Shown here: piece after piece, positions 24,963 through 35,300 of the stretch
Layout: each line of letters opens with the position of its first letter
How positions within the stretch are numbered: the stretch's first letter is position 1
Assembly: GCA_963965975.1 (NCBI GenBank)
Contig: OZ014411.1
Span: 5,131,001-5,195,000, forward strand
Direction: 5' to 3'
DNA: 64,000 nt
DNA from: Xestospongia bergquistia
Taxonomy: Eukaryota; Porifera; Demospongiae; Haplosclerida; Petrosiidae
Program-made: the position numbers and the translations under genes
The notes under the pieces: model-generated
The model's database searches: none
Seen by the model: the letters and a program-made list of their open reading frames with translations, nothing else
Told to the model about the DNA's origin: nothing

Positions 24963-25290
24963 ATGGACACACCCCTATACCCAAGAAACAGGGGTGTGGC
25001 AGAATATGTGTAAGTATCAGTAGCAAAGCACCCCCACTGGTGACTGGACACACCCCTATACCCAAGAAACAGGGGTGTGGCAGAATATGTGTAAGTATCA
25101 GTAGCAAAGCACCCCCCACTGGTGACTGGACACACCCCTATACCCAAGAAACAGGGGTGTGGCAGAATATGTAGTACCAAAAGCACCCCCCACTGGTGAC
25201 TGGACGCACCCCTATACCCAAGAAACAGGGGTGTGGCAGAATATGCATAAGTATCAGTACCAAAAGCACCTCCCACCTTCCAATACTTCT
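24963..25290. repeat. Minisatellite, four copies of about 74-82 bp
   Basis: Four direct units begin at 24965, 25046, 25128 and 25202. Each contains CACCCCTATACCCAAGAAAC followed by AGGGGTGTGGCAGAATATG. Within each unit CACCCCT and AGGGGTG form a small inverted repeat. The third unit lacks the ...gtaagtatca spacer. The open frames on both strands here are translated repeat, not genes. It lies about 400 bp beyond the NFU1 stop. Confidence 0.9.
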
Positions 25291-25678
25291 CATACACATA
25301 TGACCCCTACATCTTTGCTTTATTTAATTATTCACATATAATAGATTGCAGTATATACAAGCCTTAAAAGATGGAATGGTATTATAACACACCCCATAAA
25401 GCCAGCTGAAATCTGAAGATGTCAAAGGGCTGACAGCTAACCTTTTATGGTAGTATGTTTGAGTACCAGGTTTGAAGCAAATACACACAGAGATCATTCT
25501 GACAGTGGAAGTGAATTGTAAAAGGACATGTAAAAATTTCTTAGCTGATTGATATGTATGTTTTGTGGAGCAGGCCGAGCCTAGGCTGTAATAGAATCAA
25601 ATAGACTCTTCTAATTGTCTGAGGTCTACTCTGATTTGTCTAGCAGTGTCATGTAAATTAGTGGATCTAGGATAGGTG

Positions 25679-26129
25679 ATTTTGCCTTTTTTTTCTGTGG
25701 GAGGTATAAATTACAAGCTATATAGAGTCTCAAACTGAATACTTAGGGACACTAGTTGTGTTGCTGGACCTTCAACTTTGTTCATTGCAATTGGAAACCT
25801 ACAAGTTGAGTAGGCTATGTACAATGGGAGCAGGGCAGTCAGACGTTTCAGCTCTACTCACAAAAGTAGTCATCTAGATAGAGAATAGCATCATCCACTC
25901 CACTGCATGCCATAGCTCATAGCAAATTATTGGCTACGGCCTAGAGCTGAAAATATTTTAGGAGCATATAATAAGCCAAATGGTAGGGCTGTAGCATAGG
26001 TAATTAAGAAATTGGGTTAGGTCAAGTGACAGGCTACATTGGGGCTGGAGTAGTAGCTGCCTTCCCTTTGAAAGGGCTGTCTGATGATGTAAGGTCACAG
26101 GAGGCTTCTGCCTTGTCGTCTTGAAAAGA
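25679..26129. repeat. Long direct repeat, copy 1 (pairs with 28599-29050)
   Basis: About 450 bp, from TTTTGCCTTTTTTTTCTGTG to cttctgccttgtcgtcttga, recur with few substitutions at 28599-29050, 2.9 kb away in the same orientation. No terminal inverted repeats or long coding frame were seen. It could be a dispersed repeat family or the edges of a local duplication. Confidence 0.85.
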
Positions 26130-27360
26130 CCTAACCATCAACCCTAACACAACATACCTCTCTAATTATTAGGATCATGTACACCTAATGAGACTGAATT
26201 AGGTGGGGATGATATTCAGACAGCACTGCTATACAGGTTACAAAATAGGACACCCAGGACAGAATCGATGTTATGTGCCAATCAGTACGGTCCTTATGTG
26301 TATGTAACAACATGACATGGTTTAATCGTTCTTTGGTCCTAGTACTTTATAGGTAATTTTTTAGTTGGTGTAAGGTTGAAAAAGTGCATTCTGCTGTAGC
26401 AGAAGTCATTGGTACGGTTAGATACAGTCTAATTAGGTTAACACAATAACCACTTCAGTCAAGCAGTTATAGTCTTGAGTACAAATCAGGGGGGCTTAGC
26501 CCCTTGACTTAAAGTTGGGGGTTTTCAACTTCCCCTGCCCCCCTTTCCTACCCCTATATCTCCATTAACATAAGTGAATACCCTGACAAACATCATTATG
26601 CCATTGTCCTATCAATAACACATTTTGTCCTTAACTTTTTAACAGGACGGCTGCTGGATCTACGCGATACAACAATACTCGCTCTTCCAATTTAACTTAC
26701 TAGCTATCATGTATGGTTGCAAACAAGAACAAAACAGCTTATAAAGAGCGTAGGAGCATGTTCCAAGCATGCGTATTAGAAATTTACTTTATGTTAAAAG
26801 TAGTAGTGGGGACCTAAAGGGTTAAATGTAGTCTATCACATAATGATAATATTGTCACAAAAATTTTTGTATCCATCAACCTATTTTTATAGTTCTTTTT
26901 ATTAGTGGTGAATTATAGCAGAGCCTAGAGAAAATCCACTTGACTCTAGTATTGTTCAAAAGGATGCTCAGTTTCATCAGCTATAGCAATGGTGATATGT
27001 ATAGTTATAGTAATAGCGTCAACAACAAGGAAATACAGGAGGTACTCAAATTTTTAAATAATTACCATTTTAACCATAACTAATATTTTTAATATCATGT
27101 CTTAATTTTTTAAACATATCGTCAATATGAAAATTTGAATACATCTAATAAACCAGTCAAACTTGTTAAATTATTTAAAGAATTATTATCTGATAAAATT
27201 GATGAATTGCTTTGTAATACCAATTGCATGTTTCATGTATACTATACAACTTAAAGGAAGTTCGTGGAATGTTCTCTATAAAACACTGATCAGTTATACC
27301 AACATTCCTTCCCAGTGGTTATTTAGATTTCATTAAAAAGTTAAGATTTATAAAAAAAAC
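26130..27360. other. Gene-free intergenic stretch
   Basis: AT-rich sequence with a local G/C-rich patch at about 26488-26560 (caggggggcttagcccctt and ttcccctgccccccttt). I see no gene, RNA or transposon boundary that can be supported. Confidence 0.4.
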
Positions 27361-27361
27361 A

Positions 27362-27735
27362 TGTTGTGTTGCCCAAACGATTCCTACTCGCTCACCCACT
27401 CAGGCTTCCACTTAGGCTCCAGGATTCCCTGCTATTGCTAGCTGGGACCGCCACCTGGCTTGGTAACCCTCGTCTTCGCGAGGTAATCCTGGCTGGAGCA
27501 TCGCCCTAACTTAAAACCAGCCGTACGGGATTCCAGCTCTTAGGGAATGTCGCATTCAGGAACCGGGAACCACAAATACACCAGCCTCATCTCGTTTAAA
27601 GGGAGACTACCAGCCCTATCCTAGTCGGCCTTTCGGATACTCCGAAGAGTATGCTGGTAACCATCTCAGAGGTCTGATGCATTGCAGAACGCTGGCCCAC
27701 AACACAACCTATCCATGGTGGTTTTCATTTCCTTT
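27362..27735. repeat. GC-rich block of foreign composition, unclassified
   Basis: About 370 bp are much richer in G+C than their surroundings (for example ggaccgccacctggcttggt, cctcgtcttcgcgaggtaat, ggcctttcggatactccgaa). No long open frame survives on either strand. No tRNA or 5S promoter boxes are clear. Composition suggests a mobile-element fragment, perhaps a non-LTR retroelement tail or SINE, but I cannot assign it. Confidence 0.5.
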
Positions 27736-28598
27736 TATATGTACTGCAGATTTTGTCTTCATGCTCTTGTGGGGCGTAACCTGTCTGTTATGAATTTCAT
27801 TAACGGTAACTATGAATATGTTTAATGGCAGCCATACCACTGACGAAAATAACTAAAACACACTACTTTTAATTAAAGTTAAATACTTTAAGTCACACAT
27901 AAGCAACTAGAAACCCATAGCTTCACAAGCAACTACATAATGGTTATTGAATTGTCATACTGAAAATTTGTTTTGTTTTAAGAGTTTTGCATAATTTGGA
28001 GGGACACATGCATCTACAATATTCAATATTCACTCAACAATGGGAAACAGCTTAATGTAATACAAGTGTCATCTTGCATACAAAATCAAAAGTCAACAGA
28101 AAACTGCCATCCAATAAGAGATGCATATTATTTTATTATGTTGATATATCTTTATCAAAATAATATTATAAATTAATATTAGTACAAACTACACATGCAG
28201 TATACCATTTGGAAAAAATAATTAATAACATACCTTATTATATAAGTCATATACAAATAAAAAAATTTGTGATAACAGTAATAATATTCATTAATTGTTG
28301 TGTGTATCAGTAGTTAAGTAAAAAACTTCCAATACAATTTCAATAATGAATCACATTGCTTACCTCTAAATGAGGTATTTATCATATCTTATATAAACAA
28401 TACTAAACTGGAAATAGAAAGTGACCAGAATTCTTACTACTTCTTCTAAAGCTTTATTATTCTAAAACTTGTACTAGAATTGATCTACCATAAAACAATG
28501 ATTACACATGTCAGTAATATATAAAGTTGTGTGATGTTGCAGACCAATCAAGGACAAAAGGTCTCTTTCGCCATCTTAGGTGATGAGTCAACTGATGC

Positions 28599-29050
28599 AT
28601 TTTGCCTTTTTTTTCTGTGGGAGGTATAAATTACAAGCTATATAGAGTCTCAAACTGAATACTTAGGGACACTAGTTGTGTTGCTGGACCTTCAACTTTG
28701 TTCATTTCAATTGGAAACCTACAAGTTGAGTAGGCTATGTAAAATGGGAGCAGGGCAGTCAGATGTTTCAGCTCTACTCACAAAAGTAATCATCTAGATA
28801 GAGAATAGCATCTTCCACTCCACTGCATGCCATAGCTCATAGCAAAATATTGGCTACAGCCTAGAGCTGAAAATATTTTAGGAGCAAATAATAAGCCAAA
28901 TCGTAGGGATGTAGCATAGGTAATTAAGAAATTGGGTTAGGTAAAGTAACAGGCTACATTGAGGCTGGAGTTGTAGGTGCCTTCCTTTTGAAAGGGCTGT
29001 CTGATGGTGTAAGGTCACAGGAGGCTTCTGCCTTGTCATCTTGAAAAGAT
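28599..29050. repeat. Long direct repeat, copy 2 (pairs with 25679-26129)
   Basis: Second copy of the 450-bp repeat described at 25679. It ends about 170 bp before the Fringe copy D relic, so the interval between the copies may mark where the rest of copy D was lost or replaced. Confidence 0.85.
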
Positions 29051-29219
29051 ATAGCACGTACATTCCTTTATGCACCTGCCCTTGTTTCAGGATTGACAGA
29101 TTGAGGCAGGGACTGTGGCCTGGTATATTGAGATGTACAATAGGGATGGCCCAGGCTTCTGGGAGATTAAGATAGACGAGATGGTTCTCATGCAAGTGGG
29201 TTGTGAGTGTCTACTGAGA

Positions 29220-29880
29220 TTGAGTACTGTGGTGTCTTCATCTCTACTTACAACTATTCTGATGTTGCTGTCCATTCAATTAGAGCGGAAGGATCTGGTA
29301 GCACACAAATACCAAACTCATGTTGCTCCTCAAGATGATAAAGTTTCTGCATTTTTAGAGTATATCAAGACAACATGGCTAAATGGAGTATACAAAATAG
29401 ACAAGAATAAACAACCTAGGACAAATAATCATATATCTAAATTAGATGAAACAGGAGTAGACAAACCAAATATAAACCCTACCAGACCCTTCCTCTCTAG
29501 GCAAAGTGGTGGCAATACAGACTAACTTACAACAACACATTAAGTTTTAATAGTCAACTCAAGAAATAACATTAATATTTTTTAGTACTCACCTGACACC
29601 TGGTCAGGACTAATTGTCTGTAGCCATGTTACTAATAAAGGAGCTAATCGAGATCGATGAGACTTTGTAGCTGTTCTCACACTAACATAGACACTCCTCA
29701 AAACTTGGACATCTGTTACGCCATTCGTTATTACATGTAATACATTTAGAGAGTTCTACTTCATCTTGGAGAAGTAATTCTGGTATTTTGACGGATGTAA
29801 AGTTGTCTCCAAATCCAACACCATATATGACTAAGATAACTTAAGTATTATTAATACCAGAAAAGTAAAGAAGACTTTAA
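29220..29880 (-). pseudogene. Fringe-like copy D relic (part of intron 1 plus exon 1)
   Basis: The segment 29590-29880 matches exon 1 of copies A-C on the minus strand (KVFF.FLVL membrane segment, then SHRSRLAPLLVTWLQTISPD). It is broken by at least two frame changes: one within the membrane-stem junction and one near TCNNEWR, where bases are missing relative to copy A. The donor is displaced by a 7-bp insertion (ctgacacctgg). Sequence to its left, back to about 29225, matches intron 1 of copies A-C (compare 36640-36720 and 37577-37660). Exons 2-7 are absent from 24574-29220. This is the remnant of a fourth gene next to the original NFU1. Confidence 0.85.
29310..29490 (+). mobile_element. MULE transposase fragment
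   Basis: The plus-strand frame reads FLEYIKTTWLNGVYKI and then RTNNHIS. This resembles the C-terminal end of MULE-domain transposases, where a (F)xxYxxxTWxxG segment precedes RTNNHxEGWH. Only about 60 codons are recognisable; the EGWH part is degraded. It sits within the copy D intron-1 remnant. Confidence 0.55.
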
Positions 29881-30597
29881 TTTTTTTGTTGATCATCAGC
29901 GATGGGCTCATGGGCACCATGGTGATACCAAGAGTGGAAATGGCGAACGTGACTCCATAGAACTGTTCCAAACAAATCAATTATATAATTTTTATTACTG
30001 GACAGTGTGAAACTTCTTACAATGCTTAAAGAATCAATCTCATCTCTATTGATCATGATCAATATGTTATCTCTATATTTTTGTTTATAATCCATTATAA
30101 AATGTTTACAAAAAAGTTGTCGTTATGGCAACAGAAGTTTAGCTTGGTAATACTATTTAAATTTAACAAGAGGCTGCTTGTGACAAATGTGGGGACATGT
30201 ACACAGGAAATATTTTTAATATTTTCAAGGTAAGTATATTAAACATTTTAGGAAACATAATAGTAATAGTATTTGAGTGATGAGAATTAAAAGCTTTTAA
30301 ATTTCCCTAACAACAAATCATCCCTCAGAGTTCAAAGATGTTGATGTTGCATAGTATTGTGGTACCTGTATGTTAGTCTTTCCTATTTGAAAAGAAATAA
30401 TAATGCCATGAAAATTTGCCATGATAATTTATTACTATTTATGAAATTATGATATTTTAATTTCTTCTATATTGCCAACATGATTGTGCTGATGACGGTA
30501 TATCAACATCAATTATCTACTATATATGTATATGTATAATACAGATGTATTATGACAGTTACCAGACACTCTAAATTTTACTGAACAGCATTGAATA

Positions 30598-31250
30598 TAG
30601 CCTCGTACCTAGACGTTCGTGAAAGATAATTATTGCTAATTTGACGTCACAATTACAATATTTAACGATGATGAGTCAATAGGTATATAATATAGGCGCT
30701 AGCCGCTAGGCTGGGTTTATATTGATGACGTTTTGTTCAGTCCTCCCATTCATGATAATAACAAGCTAGCCTTAGTTAGGTCTTGGCTTCAAACAGTCGA
30801 GTTTGCGTTTGTACAGAGATTTAGTGCAAGCAAAACAAGCGCTACACTTGTTCACTTGATCCAAAATGATTGGGCTTCACAAATAACTGATTGATCCATC
30901 ATTAGAACTACTAAAGGACTTATTATCAACGCACAACAGCTCTTCTCAATGCCAACAAGACCAAGCTTGTGATCTATCACGAATGAGAGGAATTGGAAAC
31001 GTCAAATCTTTCCAAAAGCAGTTGGTAATCACACAAAGACAAAAAATTCTTTTTAAGAGATAGATTTAGTCTTACTGCTTTAGAGCGTAGAGTAGAGTAG
31101 CAGAGAAGTTTACTATCTGCGCTGCAGGTAGCCTGTTTAATAAACATTGCGGTAAAAGGAATTTAACGTCATAGTTGATGAAGGATTCCTAGAGTAGGCC
31201 TATACCTGTGGAAATTATGCGCATGCGCAAGCAATAGCGTACGAGGCTAA
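30598..31250. mobile_element. 653-bp non-autonomous DNA transposon with 8-bp target duplication
   Basis: The termini TAGCCTCGTAC and GTACGAGGCTA are exact 11-bp inverted repeats. The octamer ATTGAATA flanks both sides (30590-30597 and 31251-31258). The interior has higher GC than its surroundings and no long open frame. An 8-bp target duplication fits hAT or related superfamilies; the family itself is not recognised. Confidence 0.85.
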
Positions 31251-31523
31251 ATTGAATATAGTCAAAATCATGATCAGTGACACCCATTTTACTGAATTTT
31301 AAGAGGAGACACCTTTAAGACAATTACTCAAGCAATTTTAGTTGTTTTAACCTACTCCCTAGGCCACAATTTAGCTTGACAGTTTTTCGATTACCATGGT
31401 AGTTCAGTTGACTTTTCACTCAGGTTACAGTGTAGTTGTTTTAAGTGAAGGAGAGAGTATATCATTGTTCTTTTGTCTTACATCATGCACAAGTGTGAGA
31501 ATGCCCATACTCAACTTATACCT

Positions 31524-31950
31524 GGTGGAATGTCAACAGTTTGAGTAATAATATATTACATTTACTTCTTATGTAGGTTGAAGATGAGCTAGATCCAGTT
31601 AATAAGTCAGCTTTTGATCAGCTGGAGAAATCATTAGGAGAAAAACCTTGACCAATACTAATTACTGTGACCATTTGCCCACACTATTCATGTATTATAT
31701 ACCAGCTGCTTGTTTCATCATTGTTTTCTTTTTATCTCAATAATAATAATAATAATCAATGCTGTGCAACTAAATAAATTTTTATGAATTCGTAGACAAT
31801 ATTATTAAAATTACACCTTCTACTCTTTGGATGTTTGAGTTGCACCACTTTGTCTCTGGGTAGAGCTTACAATGGAAGGAGAGGTACCTAAAAAGAATAA
31901 CACAGTACACATCACATATATATCAATGTAATATGAAATAACTAATAATT
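31524..31950 (+). pseudogene. Duplicated NFU1 3' end, copy 1
   Basis: A copy of the end of NFU1 intron 7, the last exon and the 3' flank. The last-exon reading frame is the same as in true NFU1 ([20 protein letters not shown], then GEKP and stop) with an intact acceptor. No upstream NFU1 exons accompany it, so it cannot make NFU1 by itself. Of the three copies it is closest to the original. It marks the left edge of the first duplicated unit. Confidence 0.93.
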
Positions 31951-32309
31951 GTAATAGCCAGCATCAACAATAGTCAATAGATGACAATAAAAGTTACAGT
32001 ATATTATTGTCAAGTACATGTACTTTATATTATAATGTTGACTTACTTTGTTTTATCAACTAATGATGAAAATTTTCTATTAATAACATTGAATTGTAAT
32101 AGATTAACAGAGATCTGTATTGACAAGAAATAACATTTAATTAGACCATATTAAATATAAAATGTAGTCTTTGTTATTACTATTTTGACATTTAGTGTTC
32201 TACTGATAATACTATTTATTATCTGACACACAAAACATACCAGACAGTTCTATAATTATGTTAGGACACAGTTTTGTTTATTACTGTTTGTATGTCCACC
32301 TGTATTATT

Positions 32310-35300
32310 TTATTTCATAGAGTATATTTTCGAAAGCTCAGGCAAACTTTCCAAATTATGCTGTAAGTTATGTACTATTATTAAAAGCTAAAGATTCACA
32401 GACTATAGTGCTGCTAAGAAGAGTTTTCTCAAGTAAGAGAATGCTAAAGCTTCAAATAATCATGTCCAACACTGCAGCATTCACATTAAAACTGCAGGTA
32501 AAACTACTTGCATTGCACTATTTTATATCTATTCTGTCTATTCCCCACCCCTAAATTGACTTAATAATATTAATTAGTTGTATTTTTAGTTATAATTGCA
32601 GTTACCCAATTATAGTCATACTAGTTAGTGCTGTATGGTTACAGTGGTGTGATGTAATTTATTATATCTAATTATTTCATTGGTATTACACTGACTTCTG
32701 TAGTGTCATGATATTTAAATTATCTTCACTAAAATATTCTTAGTTGCTAACAACAACAACACTGGACTATATACATATATAACTATTTAGACATACTTGA
32801 TTTTTAAAGTCAGGATCAGGAGTAGTCATCTGCATATATTGAAAGTGTATTTTAGGTACTTCAGTGAAGTCGTGTTTTCGAATAAGTTGTACCATAGACC
32901 CGAGAGCAACATCATCCATTACATCGTTGCTTATGTTAGCACAAGCTTCAATAAATGCTCTACCTCTATAAAGTGGATAGTATTTCCATTATAATCATAA
33001 TCATAAATATCAGACATTTAACAGTGAACCAGGCAGTACTAAAATAGTTTAAGACCATAAATAACTGTTAGAAGCATTATTGTATGTATTATTGTATTCT
33101 CTATTGTTGGATGTTTATGAAGAGCTCATTATGTGTAGTAGCAGTTAATTATGCAATTCAATTACTTTGAAAGTCATAGCTATTTATATGAGAGCTACAC
33201 CAGCACTTCTGTAGCATTTCTTTTAATATTAGTATCTTTAAAATAATCTAAGAGTCACTTTTTACATGTCTATATTTTAAAAAATATATTTAGTATTTCA
33301 GTATAAATATATTATAAGGCTACTTTAGACTTAATGATACAATCTATATGTAATACAAATGAAATGGGCCTGGATTCATTAACATATGTACTTGAGTAAT
33401 CAAAGTTCTCTCATCAAAAATTAGTTGAACAACACAAGTGATGTTATATTTACAAGTAGAGTAATCTAAGGTCTGCTATAGTATGCCATGTATAATATAG
33501 TCTTCATTATACTGCACTAACCTAAGATATTTCTCAACATCCTTCATTAGTTTATAACTGAGACAATAGACAGGCCCTCCAGCATAACGAAATGTAGTCG
33601 CCACCTAGTAGATCAAATATGTAAAAGTTATAAATACATATACACTCTGTTCATGTTGAGGATGACTGTTAACTTGGTGTTAATACTCTGGATAGTAATT
33701 GGGCACCATTGCTTGCTATGCCAATAATAGATATGACCACTAGCATTATGAGTTACCAGTACAAGAAATAATCTAGTAACTAACAAGAAAAATGCTACAT
33801 GCAGAGAATTCAGGTTTATTTGTTGACTTGGTAATTTTTCACAATTAAATCTACTAAATTTTCATATTAATATTACTGAATGTTGTCAGATTTTAATAAA
33901 TTGTCAAACTTTACCCAAACACTATTTGGAAAGAATTCACCAAATATAACAGTACTTGATTCTGAGTATGAACTACCAGTTTTAAATTTGGTATGTAGAA
34001 GAGCTAGTCTATACTATACATATTTCCAAGAGGGCCTCAAAGTACATCTGCTATAACAATGAATTTAATTTTGTGAACTTTGTGAATCCATATCTTTTGG
34101 TTAACAAATGATGAGTTAAAAATGAAGATTTAAGGTGCACAAAAATTAACAGATTTAAAATCTATAATTATTTTCTAATACATGTAAATGTAACACAAAG
34201 AAGTATCTATTAAAACAACAGAAGTGTACATGCATATAAAAATCTGTTTGAATAGTGTTAAGATAGATAAACAATTGTCTAAATTTTAAATGTAGCAATC
34301 TCACCGGTTTTATTTTATTGGGCATAGCATTTATAAAGCCTTGCATGCTGTTTGGTGGCCAGGGATGGCGCCCAATATATCTAAACTCTTGAAAAGGGTT
34401 GTACTCTTGAAGTATTGACACCAGTAAAGGTATATTGATGTACATGTCATCATCAATATGACAGAACCACCTAAATGTAAAGGGACGATCATTTTGAAAT
34501 CAATTCTATCAATAATAACATTAATTACTATATAGTAGGAAATATCAATGAGGATTTTAAATTCATTAAATTAAATAAACAAAATGTTTATAATACAGAT
34601 ACATCTTAATAAAGTACCAATATTTTAACCCACAGAGCACCATTTTGGAAGCAATTCTCCAAATTAACCTGCTATATAAGTGCAATTGTTTTAAGATAAC
34701 ATTTTATCTGGCAAGCTTTTACTTACTAGCACTTTTACTTTTAATTACTGATTACCTATGCCAGAACACCCTATATTTACAATTACAATGAGTACTAAAT
34801 GACTCTTAGATTATTATAAAGATACTAATATTATAAGGAATGCTACAGAAGTGCTGATGTAGTTCTCATAAAGAAAAAAGCTTATTGACATGCTTTTGCC
34901 AAAACACAGCTTACACCATTATTGTCATAGGACAACAATAAGAGGTGATACTTAATTCAGTAATTTAGTGTCTGTCTACTTTTTTGTGATTGCAGAAAAA
35001 AAACATCAAGTAGTACACACCTTGATGTTATTATAATGTATCCTAAATTTTAGAAAAACATGAAATACATTATACATGTAACTAAGTGTCAACATTTGAT
35101 GGTTACATTCAATATCAACAAGAAACTAACTTGTCCACTCCATTCATGTACAAGTATCCTGTAACTAATATCTAGTACATGACCTACCCATATTTCTTGC
35201 CTGCTTCTACTGCTTCATAAAATCCATTAAAATCAGCTCCTGATTTACAGCAAAGATTATGTGAATTATATCCTATTGGACATGGTGCGTGACGCACAGT

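Noticed and set aside
24937..25341. Three overlapping frames with repeated ATPLFLGYRG motifs on both strands
   Set aside because: They are translations of the 74-82-bp minisatellite; repeat units happen to lack stops.
32797..32994. Plus-strand frame (65 codons) repeated at 39762 and 55282
   Set aside because: It is the antisense of Fringe exon 6, which has matching phase, splice sites and family motifs on the minus strand.
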